A stretch of 5,896 bases of DNA. It comes from an uncultured Prevotella sp. (lineage in GTDB: Bacteria > Bacteroidota > Bacteroidia > Bacteroidales > Bacteroidaceae). Below are positions 1 to 5,741 of this stretch, one piece after another. A model generated the notes under the pieces. It made no database searches. It was not told the origin of the DNA and saw nothing but the letters and a program-made list of their open reading frames with translations. The stretch is taken from contig USSF01000088.1 in assembly GCA_900557405.1 (NCBI GenBank), positions 1 through 5,896 on the forward strand, read 5' to 3'. Every line of letters starts with the position of its first letter. Position 1 is the stretch's first letter. A program made the translations under genes and the position numbers.

Positions 1-2
1 TT

Positions 3-24
3 ATGAGATAAAAACTTATCTCAT
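3..24 (-). terminator. Perfect stem-loop near left edge, possible terminator of the sugar transporter gene
   Basis: Positions 3-11 (ATGAGATAA) pair perfectly with 16-24 (TTATCTCAT) around a 4-nt loop. The hairpin lies about 90 bp past the stop codon of the transporter that reads leftward into it, so it could end that transcript. The stem is AT-rich, and the window ends before any U-tract on the minus strand could be seen, so termination is inferred from position only. Nothing else is recognisable in 25-113, which is AT-rich with no open frame of useful size. Confidence 0.3.
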
Positions 25-113
25 TCTCAATCACTTATAAAAAATACGTACTTTCATCACATAAAACTCGTTTTCATGCGAAGTATCTACCTTTTTTGTT
101 ACCGGATGGAACA

Positions 114-1352
114 TTATTTCAGTCCGATTTTGCTGCCGAAATTGCAGAACCAGAACACGTATACGTAGTATATGAACATCATCGCCACGGCATAGCCCAC
201 GCCGAGCGCCGGATTGTCAACGATAAAGCCCATCAGCAGCGGAAGAGTGGCTCCACCAACAACACCAAGGTTGATAATGCCGGAAGCTGCCTTTGTATGA
301 GGACCAAGTTCCTGAAGACCGAGGTTGAATACCAAAGGCCACATTACAGAATGGAACAGACCTGCAGCAAGCATCGCATAAACGGATGCTATTCCAGAAA
401 GGGCGAATGAAGATGCTACACACAGAGCCCCACAAACAAGACAAACTGAAAGTATCTTTCTTGGTTTGAACTTGTTAAGAATGATAGCACCGGCAAAACG
501 TCCTACCATCATGCTGCCCCAGTAATATGGAAGGAAATCCGTAGGACTGCCATATTGAGCCAATTCCGGATTGCTCTTGAAATAAGCAGGAAGCATGGAA
601 GGAACACCAAGCTCTATACCCATATAGAAGAAGATACCCAACATTCCGAGCCATACATGAGGATACTGGAACACCGTGTCCTTGTATTCTTTCTTCTCGC
701 CAGTCAGTTCCTCAGCCTGTTCACCTTCGTTGATATTTGGCAATTTCAGGAAGAAGAGTACAGCACACAGGATAAGGGTGAAGATACCAAGACCGAGATA
801 TGGTCCAGGCACAGCATCCGGTGTAGGAACCTTACCTGCAATAATCACATATGTGATGAAAACCGGAGCCACAGTAGTAGCGGCTGAGTTAAGTGCATTG
901 GCAAGTGTCATGCGGAAAGCACCCTTCTCCGGCGAACCGAGCACCATGACGTATGGATTGGCCACGAGCTGTAGCATCACGATGCCGAGTGCCACGATGA
1001 ACATGCTGCCGAGGAATATGGAGTATATCACGGACGTCTCCATGCCGAGCATCGAGGAGATGCCCAGATAGTTGATGATGAATCCGATACCCACTACGGC
1101 AAGACCCAGAAGCAACGTCTTCTTGTAGCCAATCTTGTTCATCAACAGACCGAACGGTATAGACAAGGCATAAGCACCATAGAACGCTGTGTTCACAAGC
1201 TGTCCCTGGGCGTCCTTAAGATCGAAAGCCTTCTTGCAGAAGTCAATCATGGAGTTGTTCATTGTTGTGATGAAGCCGATGAGAAAGAGTACGGCGAACA
1301 TTACGATTAGCGCAAACGTGTAGTTTGTGCTTTGTTTCTTTGTATTATCCAT
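114..1352 (-). CDS. FucP/GluP-family sugar transporter (major facilitator superfamily)
   Basis: A 412-residue inner-membrane protein, probably 12 membrane segments in two six-helix halves, with a hydrophilic central loop at about residues 204-230. The family imports fucose, glucose or galactose, usually with protons. Family marks seen are GFITTMNNS (26-34), LQLVANPYVMVLG (127-139), FRMTLANALNS (146-156), RFAGAIILNKFKPRKIL (285-301) and GLQELGPHTKAASG (345-358). Aligned from memory with E. coli FucP, Asn162 is retained as N155, but proton-coupling Asp46 is N33 and Glu135 is Q128. The substrate cannot be told from sequence, and no sugar-catabolic gene lies in the window. The ATG at 1352 gives the normal N-terminus, with only a short polar stretch before helix 1. 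No Shine-Dalgarno is present (AACCTAACTT precedes it), and I found no consensus promoter in the gap upstream. The terminator at 1434-1484 suggests it is transcribed separately from the zinc-ribbon gene. Confidence 0.9.
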   Translation of the reverse strand: MDNTKKQSTNYTFALIVMFAVLFLIGFITTMNNSMIDFCKKAFDLKDAQGQLVNTAFYGAYALSIPFGLLMNKIGYKKTLLLGLAVVGIGFIINYLGISSMLGMETSVIYSIFLGSMFIVALGIVMLQLVANPYVMVLGSPEKGAFRMTLANALNSAATTVAPVFITYVIIAGKVPTPDAVPGPYLGLGIFTLILCAVLFFLKLPNINEGEQAEELTGEKKEYKDTVFQYPHVWLGMLGIFFYMGIELGVPSMLPAYFKSNPELAQYGSPTDFLPYYWGSMMVGRFAGAIILNKFKPRKILSVCLVCGALCVASSFALSGIASVYAMLAAGLFHSVMWPLVFNLGLQELGPHTKAASGIINLGVVGGATLPLLMGFIVDNPALGVGYAVAMMFIYYVYVFWFCNFGSKIGLK

Positions 1353-1405
1353 AAGTTAGGTTAGAATAAATTATTGTATTTTGTTATCATAAGTGTTTGT
1401 AGTAG

Positions 1406-1422
1406 TCAATATTACCTATTGA
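1406..1422. promoter_or_regulatory. Small inverted repeat upstream of the sugar transporter, possible operator
   Basis: TCAATA (1406-1411) and TATTGA (1417-1422) form a perfect 6-bp inverted repeat with a 5-bp spacer, 54 bp before the transporter start. The size and place suit a dimeric regulator site, but AT-rich DNA of this length gives such repeats by chance. There is no regulator gene nearby to link to it. Confidence 0.2.
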
Positions 1423-1433
1423 TGATAGTATGG

Positions 1434-1484
1434 AAAAGCCGGCGGTACACGGGAGAAACGCTCCTTCCTGTGTATCTCCGGCTT
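1434..1484 (-). terminator. Hairpin terminator after the zinc-ribbon gene
   Basis: The arms AAGCCGG (1436-1442) and CCGGCTT (1478-1484) pair perfectly. Inside them TACAC (1446-1450) pairs with GTGTA (1470-1474), and GGAG (1452-1455) pairs with CTCC (1461-1464). On the minus strand the stem ends in a run of four U (1437-1434). It lies 26 bp beyond the zinc-ribbon stop codon and before the transporter start, so it most likely ends the Nif3/zinc-ribbon transcript. The short U run makes it less than ideal. There is no T run on the plus side. Confidence 0.55.
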
Positions 1485-1509
1485 CTGTGTATTCTTGTCC
1501 GATGCCTTG

Positions 1510-2367
1510 TTATGACAGTCTGTCCTCAGGCACGCCCTTCAGTTCTCCGGTCTTCGTGGTGCGTGTCTTGCGGATGGCGCGCTTGCGCTTCGGCTTCTCC
1601 TCTGTGGCTACAGCCGTCTTCACTCCTGCAAGCTCCGGATCAATCATGATTCGTCCGCAGTATTCGCATACGATAATCTTCTTGTGCATCTTGATGTCGA
1701 GCTGGCGCTGTGGCGGAATCTTGTTGAAGCATCCTCCGCAGGCGTCGCGCTGCACGTATACGATGCCCAGTCCGTTGCGAGCGTTCTTGCGGATGCGCTT
1801 GAAGCTCGTGAGCAGACGTGGCTCTATCTTGACTTCCAGCTCCTTTGCCTTCTCCTTGAGGATTTCCTCTTCGGCACGTGTCTCGTCGATGATCTCGTCG
1901 AGCTCGTTCTTCTTCTCCTCGAGTGCCTGCTTGCGGTCGTCGATGAGTTCCTCGGCGTGCTTCAGGTCGTGCTTGCGCTCCTCGATTTTCGTGCCGGCCT
2001 CGCGTATCTTCTTGTTGCAGAGCTCTATTTCGAGCGACTGGAATTCTATCTCCTTGGTCAGCGTGTCATACTCACGGTTGTTCTTCACGTCGTTGAGCTG
2101 CTCCTTGTAGCGCTCCACGCTTGCCTGTGCCTCGCTGATTTCGGCCTTCTTCTGGGCCACGGCCTGCTGGAAGTCCTCAATCTCGTTCTGGATCTTCTCT
2201 ATACGGGTGTTCAGTCCTGCCACCTCGTCTTCCAGGTCCTGCACTTCGAGCGGAAGCTCTCCGCGGAGGGCTCTCTTCTCGTCGATTGCCGACAATGTGG
2301 TCTGCAGCTGGTAGAGAGTCTTCAGCTTCTCTTCAACTGACAAATCTGTTGGATCTTTTTTAGCCAT
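1510..2367 (-). CDS. Coiled-coil protein with C-terminal C4 zinc ribbon (zf-RING_7 type)
   Basis: A 285-residue cytoplasmic protein. Residues about 10-185 are a long, highly charged heptad-rich coiled coil containing the family stretch VKNNREYDTLTKEIEF (94-109). A zinc ribbon follows, with ligands C210-x2-C213 and C234-x2-C237. The tail is strongly basic (KPKRKRAIRKTR, 258-269). This architecture matches the C4-type zinc-ribbon family that includes Helicobacter FlgZ (HP0958) and Chlamydia CdsZ, which act as adaptors or RNA- and protein-binding factors for secretion or motility. No flagellar or type III genes are seen here, so that role should not be carried over. The basic tail could bind nucleic acid (inference). 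The ATG at 2367 follows the Nif3 stop by 6 bp (AAAGAA before ATG), indicating co-transcription and perhaps translational coupling. All four cysteines are intact. Confidence 0.88.
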   Translation of the reverse strand: MAKKDPTDLSVEEKLKTLYQLQTTLSAIDEKRALRGELPLEVQDLEDEVAGLNTRIEKIQNEIEDFQQAVAQKKAEISEAQASVERYKEQLNDVKNNREYDTLTKEIEFQSLEIELCNKKIREAGTKIEERKHDLKHAEELIDDRKQALEEKKNELDEIIDETRAEEEILKEKAKELEVKIEPRLLTSFKRIRKNARNGLGIVYVQRDACGGCFNKIPPQRQLDIKMHKKIIVCEYCGRIMIDPELAGVKTAVATEEKPKRKRAIRKTRTTKTGELKGVPEDRLS

Positions 2368-2373
2368 TTCTTT

Positions 2374-3159
2374 TTATAAGTAGATTATGGGATTCGTGTT
2401 CTGGTCCGTGAGAACGCATCTCACTCCCTTACACTCCTCCTCGATTATTGATTTGAATATTTCCTTAGTATACTGTTCGCTCTGATAATGTCCTATCACA
2501 GCAATCTGTATCTCCTGCTCATGGGCGAAGTATTCATGATAGTGCATCTCGCCCGTGACGAAAGCGTCGGCTCCAAGCGCGATGGCCTCAGGCAGCAGGA
2601 ACGCCCCCGCTCCGCCGCATACCGCCACGCTTCTGATGGGGCGGCGCAGCAGCTGGTTGCACTGCACGCATTCCACGTCGAACTCCCGCTTGAGCATCAT
2701 GATGAAGTCGTCGGCGGCCATCGGCTCCCCGAACTCGCCTATCACTCCGCTGCCACATTCGATGCCGTCCACCTGCTTTCCGGCAAAGAACCTCGCTCCC
2801 TGGAGCTGCATCTTGTCGGCAATCTTGAAGTTCACGCCTCCCCGGGCATTGTCCAGGTTGGTGTGCATGGAGAGGATGGTGATGTCGTGCTTTATCGCCT
2901 TCATCACGCATCGCTGCACATCGTTGCTCCCCGTGATGTTCTTCAGGGGGCGGAACACGAGAGGGTGGTGCGAGATGATGAGATTGCATCCCTTCTCCAC
3001 TGCCTCGTCTACTATTCTTTCGGTCACGTCAAGACACAACAATGCCCCTGATACTTCCGCCTCTGTCAATCCTACCTGCAGGCCGGCATTGTCGAATCCT
3101 TCTTGCAGGGGCAGGGGCGCGAAACGTTCAAGGGCACTAACCACTTCTTTTATTTTCAC
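2374..3159 (-). CDS. Nif3-like dinuclear metal centre protein, short form
   Basis: A 261-residue cytoplasmic protein of the Nif3/YbgI/YqfO family, which forms ring-shaped hexamers with two metal ions per subunit. It has been proposed to be a metal-dependent hydrolase (GTP cyclohydrolase 1 type 2 homologue), but its physiological role is unsettled. Seen motifs are GFDNAGLQVG (21-30), ISHHPL (62-67), HTNLDNARGGVN (99-110), GADAFVTGEMHYHE (196-209) and GHYQSEQYT (223-231). Likely metal ligands by analogy with E. coli YbgI are H64, H65, D103, H224 and E228, all present. Length matches YbgI (about 247 residues) rather than the roughly 365-residue form of Bacillus YqfO and many Bacteroides homologues. 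The usual middle insert is missing between about residues 120 and 137. The ATG at 3159 gives the family-typical start MKIKEVV. It is the first gene of a pair with the zinc-ribbon gene. Confidence 0.93.
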   Translation of the reverse strand: MKIKEVVSALERFAPLPLQEGFDNAGLQVGLTEAEVSGALLCLDVTERIVDEAVEKGCNLIISHHPLVFRPLKNITGSNDVQRCVMKAIKHDITILSMHTNLDNARGGVNFKIADKMQLQGARFFAGKQVDGIECGSGVIGEFGEPMAADDFIMMLKREFDVECVQCNQLLRRPIRSVAVCGGAGAFLLPEAIALGADAFVTGEMHYHEYFAHEQEIQIAVIGHYQSEQYTKEIFKSIIEEECKGVRCVLTDQNTNPIIYL

Positions 3160-3193
3160 GCTTTTCAGCCTTTCTTTTTCTGTTGCTATAATC

Positions 3194-3210
3194 CCCCTTT
3201 CTGTAAGGGG
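3194..3210 (-). promoter_or_regulatory. Leader hairpin of the Nif3 transcript
   Basis: CCCCTT (3194-3199) and AAGGGG (3205-3210) form a 6-bp GC-rich stem with a 5-nt loop, inside the leader between the candidate promoter and the Nif3 start codon. It is followed on the minus strand by a purine-rich stretch, not a U run, so it is not a terminator. It could stabilise the mRNA or affect translation. No riboswitch class is recognisable. Confidence 0.25.
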
Positions 3211-3227
3211 CTATATATAATATGGTG

Positions 3228-3258
3228 CAAAATTAGCGATAATCCTTCAATTAACCAT
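3228..3258 (-). promoter_or_regulatory. Candidate Bacteroidota-type promoter for the Nif3/zinc-ribbon pair
   Basis: On the minus strand TAATTTTG (3235-3228) fits the -7 consensus TAnnTTTG exactly. Nineteen bases upstream is ATGG (3258-3255), only two of four matches to the TTTG -33 element. The expected start is near 3222, giving a leader of about 60 nt. The match and the position directly before the operon support it, while the poor -33 box lowers confidence. Confidence 0.45.
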
Positions 3259-3292
3259 CTTTTTCCTGCGTTTATTAGTTTCTTTTAACAGG

Positions 3293-3425
3293 TTTCCTCT
3301 CTCCGTTTCCCTCCTTCTCCCGCGTCAGGACCAATTGCCCGAACCGCGGTTCTGTTTTCGGGCATCGAAGGCTCCTGTGCCGGACATCGATTGCCCACAT
3401 GCAGGGCAACGAAGGTTCCCGCCGT
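3293..3425. repeat. GC-rich intergenic block with two related stem-loops
   Basis: Two similar units lie between the symporter stop and the Nif3 leader. Unit A has arms TGCCCGAA (3336-3343) and TTCGGGCA (3357-3364), and unit B has TTGCCC (3391-3396) and GGGCAA (3404-3409). Each begins ATTGCCC (3334, 3390). Each ends with a related 16-mer, GGGCATCGAAGGCTCC at 3360 and GGGCAACGAAGGTTCC at 3404, 14 of 16 identical. Unit A has a 12-bp palindrome, GAACCGCGGTTC (3341-3352), in its loop, which exactly accounts for the loop-length difference (19 versus 7 nt). A near-pure pyrimidine tract (3293-3321, one G) flanks the pair. The block is richer in G+C than the adjoining 3160-3290. No U run follows on the minus strand, so a simple terminator for the symporter is not supported. 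A 64-codon frame on the minus strand (3479-3285) crosses the whole block but looks like a by-product of it. Confidence 0.4.
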
Positions 3426-3442
3426 GGACAATGGCTCTGATG

Positions 3443-4798
3443 TCAATCGTTCATCTCGCGGTCGAGCCTGTCGCGCCATAGATATTTGCGGGTTTCATGC
3501 ACGATGACGCCGTTGGGGCAGATCAGCGACAGGAGATTTGGTATTGCCATCAGGGCATTCATGCAGTCGGCAATGTTCCACACAATAGTGAGGTTTGCAA
3601 CGCTGCCGGCAAATACGGCAATGATGTATAGCAGGCGGTAGGCGTGGGTCCAGCGTTTGCCCTTGAGGTATTCCATGGCCCGCTCGCCGTAGTAGCCCCA
3701 TCCGAGAATTGTGCTGAAGGCGAATGTGAGCAGGCCGAAGCTTAGTATGAACGGTCCGATGACAGGAATCTTCGAGAACGCCATCTTCGTCAGTTCCGCA
3801 CCATCGGAATAGTCGATGTCAGGATAGGCGATGATGCTGCTTACGATGACAAGTCCGGTGAGAGCACATATCACTACCGTATCCCAGAACGTGCCGGTTG
3901 AAGATACCAAGGCCTGTCGCACCGGATTCTTGGTGCGTGCTGCTGCAGCAACGATAGGTGCGGAGCCGAGTCCCGACTCATTGCTGAAAAGGCCGCGTGC
4001 AATGCCGTAGCGGGCTGCCATGATGACGGAGCCGCCTGCAAAGCCGCCGCCTGCCGCTTCAGGAGAAAATGCCGAACTTATTATCAGCTTTAGTGCCGGG
4101 GCAACATGACTGCCATTCACATATAATATATATATGCACCCCAGTACATAGAGCAGTGCCATAAACGGAACCAGCATGCTGCACACTTTGGAGATGCTCC
4201 TTACGCCGCCTATGATAACTGCCGCTGCAAGGAGCATCAGTACGCCGCCACACACTTCGGTGCTTATTCCATAAGAGGCGTGCATTATTGTGGAAATGGC
4301 ATTTGCCTGTACCGTGCAGCCTATGCCGAAAGCGGCAATGGCGGTGAACACGGCAAACAGGATTCCCATCTTGCGCCATCCCAATCCGCGCTCCAGGGTA
4401 TACATCGGACCACCCAGCATGCGCCCTCCTTCGGATTTCACCCTGTATTTTATGGCAAGCAACGCCTCGGAGTATTTAGTGGAGATGCCGAACACACCTG
4501 TCAGCCAGCACCAGAACACCGCTCCCGGACCGCCTAACGCCACTGCCGTTGCGACACCAATGATGTTGCCTGTGCCGATGGTGGCAGCAAGGGAAGTGGC
4601 AAGTGCGCCGAACTGCGACACGTCACCTTTCTGCGACTTGTCTCGCTGGACGGAAAGCCGTATGGCTGTGAGCAGCTTGCGTTGGGGAAAACGCAGGCGG
4701 ATGGTTAGAAAAACGTGAGTGCCAAGTAGCAACACTATCATTGGCCAGCCCCAAAGGCACGAGCTGAGCGTGGCGAAAAAGTCGTTGACGTTATCCAT
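3443..4798 (-). CDS. AGCS-family sodium:alanine/glycine-type symporter
   Basis: A 451-residue inner-membrane protein with about 10-11 membrane segments, of the alanine-or-glycine:cation symporter family (AgcS/DagA-like, APC superfamily fold). It imports a small neutral amino acid with Na+. Seen family marks are TGNIIGVATAV with GGPGAVFW (76-96) in the first core helices, GGPMYTLERGLG (129-140), GIARGLFSNESGLGSAP (265-281), GTFWDT (302-307), the helix GWGYYGERAMEYL (366-378) and WNIADCMNALMAIPN (407-421). Length fits the family (about 450-480). The ATG at 4798 gives the expected amphipathic N-terminus (MDNVNDFF) before helix 1, with no Shine-Dalgarno. Alanine versus glycine or another neutral amino acid cannot be settled from sequence. 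The gene stands alone, 283 bp before the Nif3 gene and about 350 bp after the ssrA terminator, and probably has its own promoter. No frameshift or truncation is seen. Confidence 0.93.
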   Translation of the reverse strand: MDNVNDFFATLSSCLWGWPMIVLLLGTHVFLTIRLRFPQRKLLTAIRLSVQRDKSQKGDVSQFGALATSLAATIGTGNIIGVATAVALGGPGAVFWCWLTGVFGISTKYSEALLAIKYRVKSEGGRMLGGPMYTLERGLGWRKMGILFAVFTAIAAFGIGCTVQANAISTIMHASYGISTEVCGGVLMLLAAAVIIGGVRSISKVCSMLVPFMALLYVLGCIYILYVNGSHVAPALKLIISSAFSPEAAGGGFAGGSVIMAARYGIARGLFSNESGLGSAPIVAAAARTKNPVRQALVSSTGTFWDTVVICALTGLVIVSSIIAYPDIDYSDGAELTKMAFSKIPVIGPFILSFGLLTFAFSTILGWGYYGERAMEYLKGKRWTHAYRLLYIIAVFAGSVANLTIVWNIADCMNALMAIPNLLSLICPNGVIVHETRKYLWRDRLDREMND

Positions 4799-4856
4799 AT
4801 TTTATGTGCTTGTATATCTTTATTTTATGCGTTTGTCTTATTTATGTGCCTTATAA

Positions 4857-4889
4857 AATGGTTTTATTTGTTGCAAAACCATTGCAAAA
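4857..4889. promoter_or_regulatory. Inverted repeat and TTGCAAAA repeats in the symporter leader
   Basis: AATGGTTTT (4857-4865) and AAAACCATT (4875-4883) form a perfect 9-bp inverted repeat with a 9-nt loop. Overlapping it is a direct repeat TTGCAAAA (4871-4878 and 4882-4889), 11 bp apart. The core TGCAAA recurs at 4905-4910, 22 bp further, where it runs into the candidate -7 box. The spacings of 11 and 22 bp place the copies on one helix face. The site lies about 60-100 bp before the symporter start, so it could be an operator just downstream of the promoter or an mRNA hairpin. Confidence 0.35.
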
Positions 4890-4906
4890 TGTTTAATAAA
4901 ACGATG

Positions 4907-4914
4907 CAAAGGTA
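4907..4914 (-). promoter_or_regulatory. Candidate -7 promoter element for the symporter
   Basis: The minus strand reads TACCTTTG (4914-4907), an exact fit to the Bacteroidota -7 consensus TAnnTTTG. At 19 bp upstream the bases are GTAA, so no proper TTTG -33 box is present, only a T-rich run. The implied start near 4902 gives a leader of about 100 nt containing the inverted repeat at 4857-4883. The weak -33 would suit a promoter that needs an activator (inference). Confidence 0.4.
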
Positions 4915-5152
4915 ATGAAATAAAATTAAAACATTACTATTGATGCGATATTTCTCACTCAACGCGGTGGCTGTAGGGTCGATATTTAATCATTTTTTTT
5001 GTAACACTTCGGCTCAGGGTCGCAGGATTGTCGTTTCTCTCGATCCGATGAACCGCAGAATGGAAGATATAGAATGTATATATGTTATTGATTTCCTGAA
5101 AATGCTGTGGGGAGGTGAAATATAATATAGTGTGTATCGCTTGTATGAAAAT
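4915..5152. other. Intergenic spacer between the symporter promoter and the ssrA terminator, no supported gene
   Basis: AT-rich sequence with a few mixed-composition stretches. Two open frames exist, 4940-5125 on plus (61 codons) and 5227-4955 on minus (90 codons). Neither shows a recognisable domain. The minus frame begins inside the tmRNA acceptor end and crosses its terminator, and neither has a consensus promoter. I see no RNA gene here. A small plus-strand peptide at 4940-5125 cannot be excluded. Confidence 0.5.
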
Positions 5153-5185
5153 AAAAAAGAAACCGCTGGATATCAGCGGTTTCTT
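5153..5185 (-). terminator. Intrinsic terminator of ssrA
   Basis: AAGAAACCGCTG (5157-5168) pairs perfectly with CAGCGGTTTCTT (5174-5185) around a 5-nt loop, a 12-bp stem. On the minus strand the stem runs into UUUUUU followed by AU (down to about 5151). It begins 12 bp past the mature tmRNA 3' end, the classic position for Rho-independent termination. The plus direction has no equivalent T run, so it acts for leftward transcription. Confidence 0.9.
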
Positions 5186-5196
5186 GATTAATGGAG

Positions 5197-5594
5197 TGGA
5201 GCTGGAGGGATTCGAACCCTCGTCCAAACAGGGAAACCATACGCTTTCTACATGCTTATTCCGGACTTCGGTTTTCGAGTTGCGGCAAGACCCGGACCAC
5301 CAACCGCAACCTTATCCCCTAAAATTTCATCACGGCGGCGGGGCACACCATGACTATTCCCGATTTAGCCGCACCGCTTTACCAAAGAGCTTCGGAAAAA
5401 GAGCCTTTGAGCGATGTCTCGTTCCATCACCTGGTGACGGAATAAAGCCAGTAATCTACTGTACTTCGATTAGGCAGCGAGAGCGTAATTTGTTTCGCCA
5501 GATAAATTGTTGACCGTCGGGATTAAGGAGCCGGCAGACTGCGCTCCGCATGCTTACGTACCATCTCTACCCGCTGTCAAATCCAGTCAACCCC
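5197..5594 (-). ncRNA. ssrA: Transfer-messenger RNA (tmRNA)
   Basis: tmRNA, charged with alanine, enters stalled ribosomes with SmpB, tags the unfinished protein and frees the ribosome. The 5' end GGGGUUGACUGGAUUUGACA (5594-5575) is the conserved start. GGGGUUG pairs with CAGCUCC at the 3' end (5204-5198) to make a 7-bp acceptor stem with two G.U pairs. The T arm is GAGGG-UUCGAAU-CCCUC (5221-5205). The conserved AAGCAUG motif occurs on both sides of the long helix, near the 5' and 3' ends. The tag frame lies at 5499-5470. The 3' CCA is not encoded: after discriminator A (5197) the DNA reads CUCC, so CCA must be added enzymatically. Length is about 398 nt, uninterrupted, so this is the one-piece form. 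Boundaries come from stem pairing and could shift by a few bases. Confidence 0.96.
5470..5499 (-). other. tmRNA proteolysis-tag reading frame
   Basis: The frame reads GGC GAA ACA AAT TAC GCT CTC GCT GCC TAA, encoding GETNYALAA and a stop. With the alanine carried by the tmRNA itself, the added tag is AGETNYALAA. The ALAA end is the signal recognised by ClpXP-type proteases. GE-x-NYALAA tags are typical of Bacteroidota, which supports the taxonomic placement. Confidence 0.93.
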
Positions 5595-5706
5595 GAGATG
5601 TTGCACTACATTGAAATTCAGTGCTTTACGTACTAAGAAACCCCATCGTGTGGACAACGCGCGGACACAAATCCTTGATTGCTATCCCCATTTCAGGCAA
5701 TTTCCT
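5595..5706 (-). other. Pre-tmRNA 5' leader
   Basis: If transcription starts a few bases after the -7 box at 5711-5718, about 110 nt are transcribed before the mature tmRNA 5' end, to be removed (RNase P is the known processing enzyme in other bacteria). No second TTTG-N19-TAnnTTTG promoter is seen nearer to 5594. The leader contains one weak stem (GCACT at 5604-5608 with AGTGC around a 12-nt loop) and no open frame of note. Confidence 0.4.
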
Positions 5707-5710
5707 TCTG

Positions 5711-5741
5711 CAAAGATAGCGCAAATGCTTGAAACTGCAAA
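5711..5741 (-). promoter_or_regulatory. Consensus Bacteroidota promoter for ssrA
   Basis: On the minus strand TTTG (5741-5738), then exactly 19 bases, then TATCTTTG (5718-5711) match the primary-sigma-factor consensus TTTG-N19-TAnnTTTG at every fixed position. This is the best promoter in the window, as expected for an abundant, constitutively made RNA. Confidence 0.8.

Noticed and set aside
1684..2340. 218-codon leucine-rich plus-strand frame
   Set aside because: It is fully antisense to the zinc-ribbon gene. Its Leu/Val richness is what the Lys/Glu-rich coiled coil produces when read on the other strand. No start signal or family resemblance.
2488..3220. Long plus-strand frames (187 and 221 codons) opposite Nif3
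   Set aside because: Both are antisense to a well-supported Nif3 gene with complete motifs. They are low in any recognisable structure and rich in residues expected from the reverse strand.
3285..3479. 64-codon minus-strand frame overlapping the symporter C-terminus
   Set aside because: It begins inside the symporter gene in another frame and reads through the stem-loop block and purine tract. Composition is explained by those repeats, and there is no promoter or recognisable domain.
4799..5152. Possible mobile element or genomic island next to ssrA
   Set aside because: No integrase, transposase, terminal repeats or second attachment copy is visible, and the spacer is short with ordinary housekeeping neighbours.
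5205..5221. Possible separate tRNA suggested by the TTCGAA arm
   Set aside because: The T arm and acceptor stem pair with the GGGGUUG end 390 bp away, and a tag frame lies between, so it is the tRNA-like domain of tmRNA.
5115..5513. 132-codon plus-strand frame beginning before the tmRNA 3' end
   Set aside because: It runs antisense through the terminator, acceptor arm, T arm and body of ssrA. Such frames are frequent false hypothetical proteins.
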